A DNA stretch of 64,000 nucleotides. It comes from Flammeovirga sp. OC4. GTDB taxonomy: Bacteria > Bacteroidota > Bacteroidia > Cytophagales > Flammeovirgaceae. The translations under genes were made by a program, and so were the position numbers. The stretch is from contig NZ_JTAM01000042.1 in NCBI RefSeq assembly GCF_000812565.1, positions 1-64,000 on the forward strand. The letters run 5' to 3'. Below the pieces are notes generated by a model, which was given only the letters and a program-made list of their open reading frames with translations, ran no database searches and was not told the origin of the DNA. Of this stretch, positions 42,126-51,570 are shown in pieces. Positions within the stretch are counted from its first letter, which is position 1, and each line of letters opens with the position of its first letter.

Positions 42126-44321
42126 CTAATCAACCCAATGCAAAACGTTTCGAATTACGCTCCAATGTTTTTCTGTACTAGTAGGGTCTTCACCTAAAAT
42201 CCAATAATCATAAAAACGTTGAATTGTTCCATCTTTACGATTCACTTCAATCCAATCTGACACAAAATTGGCCATATTTTCATCATTATTTCCTATAGGA
42301 TAGGCAAGTGGTAATGTAATACTATACGGTAATGGATTGGCAATTTGGAACTCAGGGTGTAATAATGTTAATGCTGCTCCTCTTTCAGCACTTGTCAGCA
42401 AACCACTGAGTGGTATACTGTCTGGCTGATTATCAAAAAATTCATCAACTGTATCCAATCGAACTGCTTTGGCATTCGGAAAATATTTTAAAAACTTCTC
42501 TGCAACATCACTTCTCTCAAAATATCCGATATTAAAAGAATCCAAAGCGGCTGTTTTATCAAATGTCTTGAATTGATCTGCCTGATCCCCTACCACCAAG
42601 GCCATTGTAACATCGATGTAAGGTTTTGAGAAAGCCAACTCTGCCGAATATTGACTTGACATAAATATATCTGACATCACAATATCAAAGTTGTCATTTT
42701 TCAATTCTTCAGGCATGTTTCCTACTGTAATAGGTACAAATTCGATTTCAACATCCAATACAGAGCCTAACTCGTGTGCCATATCAATACCAAAACCTAC
42801 CAACTCTCCTTTGGCATTGAAATAACTAAATGGTATTTCATTTTCATAAAAACCAACTCTTAGGATACCTCGTTTTTTGATTCGATCTAAAACCCCTTCT
42901 CCTTCTTCTAATGGAACAGGGTTAGGAGAAGCTTCTGGCAATACTTTAAAAGGAACTAATTGATGTACTAGTTGCATATTCGCAATCACTTTATCATTCT
43001 GATAAACATCTTTGAGAGAGTAAGCCAGAAAATATCGAAGTGGAATTAATGTACCTATAAATAAACCCACGGATACAGTGATCAGCATGGAGATTTTACG
43101 CTTCTTTATTTTGAAAAAGCCATGAGAAGTACCTAACGTTAGTATTGTAAGTGTAATCAAATGCATCGCTCCTAAAACCACCCTAACTCTATCCGTAAAT
43201 ACAGTTGAAACCACAAAAAGCTGAAACATATCTTTTGGAATTTTCAAGATATCGAGCATAAAAGGAATACCAGTAACTGGGGCTACAAAACTACTCAACA
43301 GTGTAGCTCCAACAAACATAGGGTAATCTTTCAACGTGATTTCATTGCCCACAAACCAAGCGGCAAATGGAACAAATACAAATATGACCAGCGTCCCAAG
43401 GTTAGGAAAAGGATAAGCGAGTGGCATCAAAATATCTGTTCCTGCATTATTTTCATCATTCCCTAAATCATATTCTCTGTATAACGCTTTTAAATCTTCA
43501 ATGAGTTGTGGAAGCACTACAATGATTTTACCTGTTGCAAAGATCGTGATCAACGTTGCTTTAGTGTATTTAAAAATATCTTTGTACTTGAATGGGGTAC
43601 ACGCTGAAATTAGCATAGGTAACACCCAAAATACCATAATTGAAACTGCTACAATATAAGTCAGTAAATACGCCTGCATTTTACCCAATTCATCCAATGT
43701 CATCGTCCCTGCCGTACTTGCCGCAATAGCAAAAACACCTGCGGGAGTCAACTTGACTACTAATTTATTGACTTGGTTTAATGCTTTATTAAAAGCGTCT
43801 AAGCTATTAAGCAAAACATCTTTATCCTTTCCATTAATCTGCATTACGCCAATTCCCACCAAAATAGAAAATAATACAACAGCAGGAACTTTGCTTTCAG
43901 CTAATGAAAAAAATGGATTCGAAGGTATATATAACTTCAGAAAATCAATCTCAGGTGGAGGTGTGATAAAACTCGTACTAAAAAAATTGGCTGATTTCCA
44001 TTCTGGAAAGGCAAAAGGAAGAATTAATACAACTCCAATCCCAATAACCAACAAAAGTGCTAAACAACGAATGCCATTTATTATCAGTTTACGCCCTTCT
44101 TCTAAGGATAAGCGTCCAATATTTACAATTAAAGAGAAAACAATATAAGGCAGTACGGTCATCTGTAATAAACCAATAAAAGCATCGCCAAAAATCCCAA
44201 GATGCTCACAATATTCACCAAAAAATAAACCGACAGCAATACCTATAAATAAACCTATGAGGATTTTTGTTGACAAGGTCATTGGTTTCTTTTCTTTTGA
44301 AGTTTTGGATGTATTAGACAT
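42126..44321 (-). CDS. Dicarboxylate-type symporter fused to a periplasmic solute-binding domain
   Basis: The 731 residues combine two parts. Residues 1-435 are a sodium/proton:dicarboxylate symporter (SDF) membrane domain with several hydrophobic helices. Residues from about 475 form a family 3 extracellular solute-binding domain (DRIKKRGILRVGFYENEIPFSYFNAKGELVGFGIDMAHEL, ILSDIF-type MSDIFMSSQYSAELAFSKPYID). The Ser-rich re-entrant motif of canonical members (SSxxTLP) is here TIFATGKIIVVLPQ, and the NMDG-like motif is not found, so the transport core is divergent. The binding domain would face the periplasm as a tethered capture module. The substrate is unknown, possibly an amino or carboxylic acid. 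It is transcribed apart from the canonical symporter upstream, which has its own terminator. Confidence 0.9.
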   Translation of the reverse strand: MSNTSKTSKEKKPMTLSTKILIGLFIGIAVGLFFGEYCEHLGIFGDAFIGLLQMTVLPYIVFSLIVNIGRLSLEEGRKLIINGIRCLALLLVIGIGVVLILPFAFPEWKSANFFSTSFITPPPEIDFLKLYIPSNPFFSLAESKVPAVVLFSILVGIGVMQINGKDKDVLLNSLDAFNKALNQVNKLVVKLTPAGVFAIAASTAGTMTLDELGKMQAYLLTYIVAVSIMVFWVLPMLISACTPFKYKDIFKYTKATLITIFATGKIIVVLPQLIEDLKALYREYDLGNDENNAGTDILMPLAYPFPNLGTLVIFVFVPFAAWFVGNEITLKDYPMFVGATLLSSFVAPVTGIPFMLDILKIPKDMFQLFVVSTVFTDRVRVVLGAMHLITLTILTLGTSHGFFKIKKRKISMLITVSVGLFIGTLIPLRYFLAYSLKDVYQNDKVIANMQLVHQLVPFKVLPEASPNPVPLEEGEGVLDRIKKRGILRVGFYENEIPFSYFNAKGELVGFGIDMAHELGSVLDVEIEFVPITVGNMPEELKNDNFDIVMSDIFMSSQYSAELAFSKPYIDVTMALVVGDQADQFKTFDKTAALDSFNIGYFERSDVAEKFLKYFPNAKAVRLDTVDEFFDNQPDSIPLSGLLTSAERGAALTLLHPEFQIANPLPYSITLPLAYPIGNNDENMANFVSDWIEVNRKDGTIQRFYDYWILGEDPTSTEKHWSVIRNVLHWVD

Positions 44322-44370
44322 ATAGTTTTTATGAAGTACGTAAAAAAGGATTGTTCAATCTAATATAAAT

Positions 44371-44408
44371 AAAGGCTACTCCTATTCCTAAAAATTAGAG
44401 TAGCCTTT
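44371..44408 (-). terminator. Terminator of the upstream symporter gene
   Basis: Stem AAAGGCTACTC/GAGTAGCCTTT with a 16-base loop, between the two symporter genes. Confidence 0.8.
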
Positions 44409-44443
44409 GTTTATATTAGATATTTTGTAATGAATCTACATTA

Positions 44444-45652
44444 TTAAAATTCTTCTATTTTTTCCATAATGACTGCACACGAAGCATCTCCTGTGATATT
44501 CACTGCAGTTCTGAACATATCGAAAATTCTATCCACACCAAAAATCAACGGCAATGCCTCTACTGGAATCCCTACAGCCATTAATACTGCCACTGACAAT
44601 AAAGTTGGACCAGGTACACCTGCCGTTCCTACTGCACCTAATACTGAGGTGATGGCAATGGCAATATAATCTCCAAAACCAAGTTCCATACCATACATCT
44701 GAGCAAAGAAAATAGCTACCATTGGGTTGAATACTGCGTTTCCTGCCATGTTTACAGTTGCTCCAAGTGGCAAAACAAAGGAAGAGACTGAACGCTTCAC
44801 TTTCATATTGTCACAAGCTTCGTAGTTGAGTGGAAGTGTAGCGAGTGATGATGCTGAAGAGACGGCGAAAATTTGAGGGGTAATCATCTCTTTGATAAAC
44901 TTCCTTCCTGACACATTACTCAATAAATGAACTAAACCGCCAAAAACGGGGAAGGTTACAATCAGAAGTGCTACCATATATAAAATAAAAAGGTTTCCGA
45001 TATTGAATAAAACATCATAACCGAAAGTGCCCACTGCATCAGCCATTAAACTCAACACACCAAATGGTGCTAACCACATTACTTTGATAATCATCCATGT
45101 TAAAACATCATTGACACCTTCAATAAACTGGCTTACTATATTTCTTTTTTCTTCTGAAAGTTTGCCTATTCCTACTCCAAAAAACAAAGAGAATAATATG
45201 ATCTGTAATACGCTTCCTTCCATTAGGGATTTAAAAGGGTTAGAAGGAATTGCACCTAATACTGTATCCCAGAAGCCTGCTACTTCTCCTTTTTCTGCAA
45301 GGCTTGCATCCATCATACCATCTGCCAAAATTGACAAATCAAGTCCTTTTCCTGGTTCAAATAATACGGGTAAGAGAATACCAAAAAAGACGGCAATGAA
45401 AGAGGTGACGCCAAAATACGTAAAAGTTAATGTCCCAATTGCTCCAGCATTTTTTGATTTTCCTAATGCTTGAGCACCCATTATGATTGAAAAGAAAACT
45501 AAAGGAACTACAAGCATTGACAATAGCTTGATGAATATTTTTCCGACAGGAGCAATAATCGATACTTCAGGCCCAAAGATAACGCCTAATAGTACCCCTA
45601 GAATCATGGCAATAAGAATAGCAATACCAAGATCTATTTTAAAAAACTTCAT
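44444..45652 (-). CDS. Dicarboxylate/amino-acid:cation symporter
   Basis: The 402-residue inner-membrane carrier of the DAACS/SDF family has the canonical motifs: re-entrant loop SSASSLATLP, then LPLGATVNMAGNAVFNPMV, with VNMAG in place of the more usual NMDG. It ends with GVPGPTLLSVAVLMAVGIPVEALPLIFGVDRIFDMFRTAVNITGD. Length and helix count are typical. It transports a dicarboxylate or amino acid driven by Na+ or H+, and the substrate is not predictable from the sequence. A close relative fused to a solute-binding domain lies immediately downstream. Confidence 0.93.
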   Translation of the reverse strand: MKFFKIDLGIAILIAMILGVLLGVIFGPEVSIIAPVGKIFIKLLSMLVVPLVFFSIIMGAQALGKSKNAGAIGTLTFTYFGVTSFIAVFFGILLPVLFEPGKGLDLSILADGMMDASLAEKGEVAGFWDTVLGAIPSNPFKSLMEGSVLQIILFSLFFGVGIGKLSEEKRNIVSQFIEGVNDVLTWMIIKVMWLAPFGVLSLMADAVGTFGYDVLFNIGNLFILYMVALLIVTFPVFGGLVHLLSNVSGRKFIKEMITPQIFAVSSASSLATLPLNYEACDNMKVKRSVSSFVLPLGATVNMAGNAVFNPMVAIFFAQMYGMELGFGDYIAIAITSVLGAVGTAGVPGPTLLSVAVLMAVGIPVEALPLIFGVDRIFDMFRTAVNITGDASCAVIMEKIEEF

Positions 45653-45757
45653 GTTAATCGATTAGTATGATTTAAATAATTGTGTTCCCGAAAGTTAATA
45701 GATTGTATTTAAACTTGCTTTATTGTGAGTGTTATTGCATTTAAATGCATAAAAAAA

Positions 45758-45783
45758 ACCCTATCACGTTACCGTCATAGGGT
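45758..45783 (-). terminator. Terminator of the small lipoprotein gene
   Basis: Stem ACCCTAT/ATAGGGT followed on the minus strand by an eight-base T-run, 36 bases past the stop. Confidence 0.8.
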
Positions 45784-45818
45784 CTAAATTTCAAAAGGTC
45801 TTTCCTTACATTCGTAAA

Positions 45819-46253
45819 CTAGTTAGCGTCTTTATTGAACACGTAAGTATACGTAATGTCTGTTTCTCTAGTTCTTGCAGCTGAATTTGTTGTTGTTTCA
45901 GTGTAAACTAAAGTAACAACATCACCTCCTGTAGAAATGTTAGATACAGATGATTCAGCATCCCAATCTAAAGCCAACATTTCAGTGAAAGACATAGATG
46001 TCTTAAAACCTTCTGGCATTGGCCAAGCTGAATCGTAACCAGAGAATGTAACAGTTGTTGTTGTCACATTAACAGCTAATTTAAAATCTGTATTTACCTC
46101 TGCTGGGTTAGTTGCACTTACATCCGCAGTGTAATTAAACTCTACGTCTGGAATTACATCACCACCATCATCAGAAGAACTACAAGATGATACAAATGTC
46201 ATTAAGCCGATTAGCGAAAGAAAAAGAATTGCATTTTTCCAAATGTTTTTCAT
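45819..46253 (-). CDS. Hypothetical lipoprotein, probably surface-exposed
   Basis: This 144-residue protein has a lipoprotein signal with lipobox VSSC (Cys24). The mature start CSSSDDGGD is a short acidic-serine stretch like the lipoprotein export signals that direct Bacteroidota lipoproteins to the cell surface. The remainder is a Thr-rich beta-strand protein (KLAVNVTTTTVTFSGYDS, VVTLVYTETTTNSA) with an immunoglobulin-like look. It is not recognised as a family. It is a single gene with its own terminator. Confidence 0.7.
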   Translation of the reverse strand: MKNIWKNAILFLSLIGLMTFVSSCSSSDDGGDVIPDVEFNYTADVSATNPAEVNTDFKLAVNVTTTTVTFSGYDSAWPMPEGFKTSMSFTEMLALDWDAESSVSNISTGGDVVTLVYTETTTNSAARTRETDITYTYVFNKDAN

Positions 46254-46336
46254 TACAATAGATTTTTAAGTTTTAGAATGTAATAGAGACAATTGAAATA
46301 AGGAGACCGACATAGCAAATATAACATAATATATTA

Positions 46337-46948
46337 TTATTTATAATTTTCCATGAAAATTCTTTCATCACAAAATTCGTATTCATACGGCTGATTACTA
46401 CAGATTAAAGTGATTTTTCCTTTGCTACAAATGGGTAACCAATGCTGATACCATTCTATATTTTTATGATCCAAATTACTTGTAGGTTCATCTAATAAAA
46501 GCATTGACGCCTCAGAGAAAAAGGCTAACGCAAGCTTCAATTTTTGCTTCATTCCTGAAGAAAATGCCTGCACTTGTTTTTTATTTGCTGCCTTAAAATC
46601 CAATATCTCAATGATTTCCTCGTTTGATTTCACCATTGGTTTCAATTGTCTATGAAAATTTAGATGTTCTTCTAAAGTATATTCCTCTACCAATTCTGTA
46701 TAAGGCCCTGCCAAGACAATTTCTTTCCAGATTTCATCTACAGGAACTTCTTTATTGTTCTTTTTGTAAATCACTTTTCCCTTAGAAGGATCATTAATAC
46801 CAGATATCACTTTTAATAAAGTAGATTTACCACTACCGTTACCTCCAACAATCGCATAAGCTTGATCACTTTTCAATGTGTAATCAATGCCTTTGAAAAT
46901 CCACTCTCTACTAAACTTCTTGCCTAATTGTTCTACTATTATTTCCAT
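46337..46948 (-). CDS. ABC transporter ATP-binding protein
   Basis: I use the Met at 46948 as start (203 aa), because the 8-residue extension to 46972 adds nothing conserved. Walker A is GGNGSGKST, the signature FSSGMKQKLKLALAF, and Walker B MLLLDEPTSNLD, all intact. The protein is slightly short but has all three ATP-binding motifs. No permease or substrate-binding gene is next to it, so the transport partner must be elsewhere or the protein may act in another ABC-type role. The gene is followed by a lipoprotein gene. Confidence 0.88.
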   Translation of the reverse strand: MEIIVEQLGKKFSREWIFKGIDYTLKSDQAYAIVGGNGSGKSTLLKVISGINDPSKGKVIYKKNNKEVPVDEIWKEIVLAGPYTELVEEYTLEEHLNFHRQLKPMVKSNEEIIEILDFKAANKKQVQAFSSGMKQKLKLALAFFSEASMLLLDEPTSNLDHKNIEWYQHWLPICSKGKITLICSNQPYEYEFCDERIFMENYK

Positions 46949-47034
46949 TCTTTGATATAAGTGTTTGAGCAAATATACATCACATTCTATTTTTTAGAAG
47001 CATCTGCTCTTAAAATCACTCAGGAACCAATCCG

Positions 47035-48093
47035 TTAAAACATCACTCCACCTCCAAAGCGGACAATACCACCTCCTTCTACCCTGGTATTAATATACAC
47101 TCTATTGTCTTTGTAAAAGTCATAATTTAAACTCACTCCTGCCATTAATCGTAGGTTTTGTACAGAATACTCTTCATTAGAGGTGAAATATATAGAAAGC
47201 CCAGCTTCCACTTTAGGATAAACCTTAGTTGCTAATAATTTATAGTCCACTAAAAAAGGAACATTAAAATGGTATCTTTTCTCATCATTTAGATAATACT
47301 CTGCAACCAACATTTCAAAGTGTATAGAAAAGCGTTCGTATATACCTGACATGTTTCGGATGTTTATAGCGACACCAGCGTATTGACTCAAACTATTATT
47401 ATAGGAATAGCCTTGACTCTCATTCAAGTATAATGTTTTACTAAAACTGCCTACTGTCAATCCAATGTCAACCTTACAGGGAACTTTCTCTTTCACATAA
47501 ATTACACACTCCTGATCAAAACAAACTTTATCATGGTATGTCTTTGCGGTCTTAATTAATGATTTATGCGTAAAGGATGTACTGTTTATAGTGGTATTCA
47601 TTTGTGCATCTGCAAAAAGGTAATTCATGACACCAACATATTCTTTCAATTCTGTATTATACCTGATGTTACCTTCATATACTTCCGTCTCCGTATTTTT
47701 TAATTCAAGAAATTGATCTCCCTTTTGAATGTAATACCGGTCTTTTCTATCATCTGTATAAAAGAAAATGTCTACAGTTCCATCAATAAGGTATTCCAGA
47801 AAAACCATTTTTACTTTCTTCCCTAACTGAATTGATTTTGAGATGTAATATTTACCATCAACAAACCGATAACCTTCGATTTCTTCCGGTAAGTATTTTT
47901 TACCCATTAGCTGTTCCTCATTTTCTTTGAAAAGACAAAAAGCACTATTTGAACGTGGGGCACGATAGTCTATTTGCCCGTATACCTTATCTCCATTTTT
48001 TTTAATAATATAACCCGCTCTCCAATCATTTTGTGCATAGATAGATAAGCTTAAAAACAATAGTAGAAAACTAAAAGTAACTTTCTTTTTCAT
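47035..48093 (-). CDS. Exported protein, probable outer-membrane beta-barrel
   Basis: The 352 residues start with a signal peptide (cut after IYAQ). AGYIIKKNGDKVYGQIDYRAPRSN is an N-terminal domain seen in many Bacteroidota outer-membrane proteins. The C-terminal half is rich in alternating strands (FNVPFLVDYKLLATKVYPKVEAGLSIYF, LRLMAGVSLNYDF) and ends in FGGGVMF, consistent with a barrel. Function is unknown. The gene is 62 bases upstream of the ABC ATPase gene on the same strand, so an operon is possible. Confidence 0.75.
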   Translation of the reverse strand: MKKKVTFSFLLLFLSLSIYAQNDWRAGYIIKKNGDKVYGQIDYRAPRSNSAFCLFKENEEQLMGKKYLPEEIEGYRFVDGKYYISKSIQLGKKVKMVFLEYLIDGTVDIFFYTDDRKDRYYIQKGDQFLELKNTETEVYEGNIRYNTELKEYVGVMNYLFADAQMNTTINSTSFTHKSLIKTAKTYHDKVCFDQECVIYVKEKVPCKVDIGLTVGSFSKTLYLNESQGYSYNNSLSQYAGVAINIRNMSGIYERFSIHFEMLVAEYYLNDEKRYHFNVPFLVDYKLLATKVYPKVEAGLSIYFTSNEEYSVQNLRLMAGVSLNYDFYKDNRVYINTRVEGGGIVRFGGGVMF

Positions 48094-48629
48094 CTCATTA
48101 GAATAGTTTATTTCTCAATAGTTGTACTTCTTAATACGCTACATAAAGGGATTATTAATGGTCCATCAAAGAGCAAATTCCTTCATTTCTAGCTTGCTTA
48201 GGTGTCACATTGCTAGGTAGAAATTAATGATGAAAACAGAAAATAAAGCTTTTTGTAAATGAACTGTATGAAATTTCTCACCTTACTTTCAACCAATAAT
48301 TTGTCTCACTATCCAAAAGAAAAAAACTTAATGAAATAGGTTTATATTTTTTCCTCTACTGAAAAAGACCTCTTTTTATGCCAAATAGTTTTCACCTACT
48401 AAGCAAGTTTACTATTAGATTACCAAAGTACTTAATGTCATTACATAATGGGTAAATACTAACGTCCTCCGTTATTAGAATCGTTCTTTAACCGTTATAG
48501 GTACCGTTTGTGACCCGTTAAACCGCCTACTTCAGAGGTAATATAGGTAAATAGCGGCATCTGTTTTCTTCATTATGAAGATGCGGATCACTTCTTCAAA
48601 CTTGTTTCAAAACAACTATAACAGTAGAA
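48094..48629. other. Long intergenic region upstream of uxaC
   Basis: These 536 bases lie between divergent genes and should hold the control region of uxaC. A hairpin pairs GCATCT and AGATGC near 48558-48593. I see no open frame, no copy of the MITE families and no recognisable operator. An unrecognised regulatory element or a decayed insertion is possible. Confidence 0.4.
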
Positions 48630-50078
48630 ATGAAAGCCGTAATCGAACAAAAAATAACGAGTAATGATCATCAAGATGTCAAACCTTTTTTAGATGATAG
48701 TTTCATTTTGGAAAATCAAACCGCAAAAATCCTTTACCATGAGTATGCGAAGGCTATGCCTATCATTGATTATCATTGTCACATTTCTCCAAAAGATATC
48801 GCTGAGAATAGAAGATTTAATAACATCACTGAAATCTGGCTAGAAGGAGATCATTATAAATGGAGAGCAATGAGAACCAATGGTGTTGATGAAGCCTTCT
48901 GTACTGGCGATAAAACTCCTGAGGAAAAGTTCAATAAATGGGCTGAAACTGTTCCGTATACTTTAAGGAATCCATTATACCATTGGACACATCTTGAACT
49001 GAAACAGCCTTTTGGTATTGACAAGGTACTTTCACCTTCTACTGCATCTGAAATCTACAAGGAGTGTAATGCAAAATTGGCACAAGAACATTTTACTGTT
49101 CAAGGACTCATCAAAAAAGCGAACGTTGAAATCATTTGTACTACAGATGACCCTATAGATGATTTACGCTATCATCAACAAATCAAATCTTCTGACTTTG
49201 ATGTAAAAGTGCTTCCCGCTTGGCGCCCTGATAATGTAATGGCAGTGGAACATCCGAAACAATACAATGCATATATTCAGCAGCTTAGTGAAGTTTCAGG
49301 AATTGAAATCAACTCTTACCAATCTCTTCTTGAGGCCTTACAGAAGCGTCATGACTTTTTTCATGAAAACGGATGTTGTCTTTCTGACCATGGATTGAAC
49401 TACATTTCAGCCTCCGATTATACTAAATCAGAAATTGAAGAAATATTTTCAATCATCAGAAAAGGAAATACTTTAACCCCATCTCAAATTGAACTATTCA
49501 AATCGGCAATGCTTTATGATCTCGCCATAATGGATCATGCAAAGGGTTGGGTGCAACAGTTTCACCTTGGAGCATTAAGAAATAATTCTACTCGGATGAT
49601 GAGAGAACTTGGTCCCGACACCGGTTTTGACTCTATAGGTGACTTTTCCCAAGCAGAAAGTTTATCTCGATTCTTAAATAAACTTGATGACACTAACAGC
49701 TTAACAAAGACTATTATCTACAATCTCAATCCTTCAGATAATGAAGTATTTGGAACTATGATTGGCAATTTCCAAGACGGTTCTGTAGCCGGTAAGTTAC
49801 AATACGGGTCCGGATGGTGGTTTTTAGATCAAAAAGAAGGGATGGAAAAGCAAATTAATGCCTTATCAAACCTTGGTCTTTTAAGTCGATTTATAGGAAT
49901 GCTAACAGACTCTAGAAGTTTTCTTTCTTACTCAAGGCATGAGTATTTCAGACGCATTTTATGCAATCTATTCGGAAAAGACATTGAAGCAGGTCTTCTT
50001 CCCAATGATATAAAGCACGTTGGCAAAATCATTCAAGATATATGTTACAACAATGCTAAATCGTATTTCAATTTTTAG
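48630..50078 (+). CDS. uxaC: Glucuronate isomerase
   Basis: UxaC converts D-glucuronate to fructuronate (and galacturonate to tagaturonate), the first cytoplasmic step of hexuronate use. The 482 residues align over the full family: FLDDSFILENQTAKILYHEYAK at the start, the metal-site motif DYHCHISPKDIAEN (His49 and His51), TNGVDEAFCTG, ICTTDDPIDDLRYH, and ARPDTGF-type ARLGPDTGFDSIGD near 320. A hexuronate transporter gene follows on the same strand, so the pair makes a small uptake-and-isomerisation unit. One repeat end lies between them. Genes for the later steps (UxuA/UxaB and so on) are not in the window. Confidence 0.96.
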   Translation: MKAVIEQKITSNDHQDVKPFLDDSFILENQTAKILYHEYAKAMPIIDYHCHISPKDIAENRRFNNITEIWLEGDHYKWRAMRTNGVDEAFCTGDKTPEEKFNKWAETVPYTLRNPLYHWTHLELKQPFGIDKVLSPSTASEIYKECNAKLAQEHFTVQGLIKKANVEIICTTDDPIDDLRYHQQIKSSDFDVKVLPAWRPDNVMAVEHPKQYNAYIQQLSEVSGIEINSYQSLLEALQKRHDFFHENGCCLSDHGLNYISASDYTKSEIEEIFSIIRKGNTLTPSQIELFKSAMLYDLAIMDHAKGWVQQFHLGALRNNSTRMMRELGPDTGFDSIGDFSQAESLSRFLNKLDDTNSLTKTIIYNLNPSDNEVFGTMIGNFQDGSVAGKLQYGSGWWFLDQKEGMEKQINALSNLGLLSRFIGMLTDSRSFLSYSRHEYFRRILCNLFGKDIEAGLLPNDIKHVGKIIQDICYNNAKSYFNF

Positions 50079-50142
50079 TGATTCAAAATAGTCGCTTGAT
50101 ATGATCATAGAGTTATCCTTTCAATAGGCGATTGAAATTACG

Positions 50143-50167
50143 CGGTAATTTAGTTTACAACGCACTT
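50143..50167. repeat. Solitary end of the MITE-like repeat
   Basis: The sequence CGGTAATTTAGTTTACAACG is the inverted form of the left end seen in copy B. No partner end is found within the uxaC-exuT spacer. It lies 42 bases before the exuT start, with its outer edge toward exuT. Confidence 0.65.
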
Positions 50168-50208
50168 ACTACTATCTCTTTTTTTAAAACTAATTAAACA
50201 ACACAATT

Positions 50209-51549
50209 ATGTCAGTGGTACAACCTCAACGACTTCAAGAAAAAGAAGTAAAACCAGTAGGCCGATACAGGTATAGAATACTTGCACTTCTCTTTATGGC
50301 TACAACGATCAACTATATGGATAGAAGTATTATTGGTGTATTGGCTCCAACTTTAGAAAAAGTTTTTGCATGGTCAAAATCGGATTATGCTTCTATTAAC
50401 GTTGCCTTTAAAATGGCTTACGCGGTCGGTATGATTTCTATGGGAACAATTATCGACCGGTTTGGAACAAGAATAGGTTATACTGTTGCTATTGGCATTT
50501 GGTCTATTTTTGGAATGTTCCATGCATTATTACGCCCCAGTTTCGGATTGATAGGTTTTATGGCTACTCGCTTTGGTTTAGGCTTTGGTGAAGCGGGAAA
50601 TTTCCCTGCCGCAATCAAAACGGTTGCCGAATGGTTTCCTAAAAAAGATAGAGCTTTTGCTACAGGTATTTTTAATGCGGGTTCAAACGTAGGTGCATTT
50701 TTAGCTCCTATTGCAGTGACTACAATACTTACAGTTGGAGGTACTCAGTCATGGCCTTTCACTTTCCTAATTACTGGTGTTTTTAGTGGAATATGGGTAT
50801 TACTATGGCTTAAATTTTATAAGAAACCAGAACAACATCCTAGCGTCAGTGAAGAAGAACTGAGATATATTCAGCAAGATGGCGAAGAAGTGAACAATGA
50901 GGAAGATGAAGTAAAAATACCACTCAAAAAGATCCTCTTAAAAAAACAGACTATTGCATTTACGATTGGTAAATTGACAGATGGCGTATGGTATTTCTTT
51001 ATGTTCTGGTCTGGGATGTTTTTTACAGATCGCTTTGGTATGAGTATAAAAGAATTAGGTGCTGCTTATGCCGTCATGTACCTCATTGCTGATTTGGGAA
51101 GTATTGGAGGTGGTTATTTGTCCAAGTTCTTTATCAACAGAGGATATAGTTTGAATGTCGCGAGAAAGTTATCACTTCTGATTTGTGCCTTAGCTGTTTT
51201 TCCTGTTTTTACAGCAACGCTTACCAACAACCCGTATATCGCTGCCTGTTTTATAGCTTTGGCATCTGGAGGGCATCAAGCTTGGTCTGCTAATATGTTT
51301 ACAGTTTCATCTGATCTATTCCCTAAAAGTGCCACTGCATCTGTAGTAGGGTTAGGTGGAATGTTTGGTGCCTTATCAGGAATGTTGATTGATATCATTT
51401 TGGGACAAAATTTAGATTCAACAGGGCAAGAGGCTTACTTCTGGATGTTTTTAGTAGCAGGATGTTCTTATATATCTATTTTATTCATCATGCATTTAAT
51501 CGTTCCTAAATATAAAGCACTGGATAATCAACTTCATGAAATTGAATAA
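50209..51549 (+). CDS. exuT: MFS transporter, hexuronate type
   Basis: The 446 residues form twelve hydrophobic segments with the ACS-subfamily start ATTINYMDRSIIGVLAPTLEK and the loop motif DRFGTRIGYT between helices 2 and 3. FNAGSNVGAFLAPIAV and SADLFPK-type SDLFPKSATASVVGLGGMFG are further family blocks. ExuT imports glucuronate or galacturonate with protons. The neighbour uxaC encodes the enzyme for these sugars, which supports the assignment. The gene is bracketed by repeat ends, 42 bases before its start and 22 bases after its stop. Confidence 0.88.
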   Translation: MSVVQPQRLQEKEVKPVGRYRYRILALLFMATTINYMDRSIIGVLAPTLEKVFAWSKSDYASINVAFKMAYAVGMISMGTIIDRFGTRIGYTVAIGIWSIFGMFHALLRPSFGLIGFMATRFGLGFGEAGNFPAAIKTVAEWFPKKDRAFATGIFNAGSNVGAFLAPIAVTTILTVGGTQSWPFTFLITGVFSGIWVLLWLKFYKKPEQHPSVSEEELRYIQQDGEEVNNEEDEVKIPLKKILLKKQTIAFTIGKLTDGVWYFFMFWSGMFFTDRFGMSIKELGAAYAVMYLIADLGSIGGGYLSKFFINRGYSLNVARKLSLLICALAVFPVFTATLTNNPYIAACFIALASGGHQAWSANMFTVSSDLFPKSATASVVGLGGMFGALSGMLIDIILGQNLDSTGQEAYFWMFLVAGCSYISILFIMHLIVPKYKALDNQLHEIE

Positions 51550-51570
51550 GTGAAGAGGAAGAATAATGTC

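Noticed and set aside
45027-45473. 148-codon plus-strand frame opposite the symporter gene
   Set aside because: It is antisense to a convincing membrane transporter gene and has no recognisable domain.
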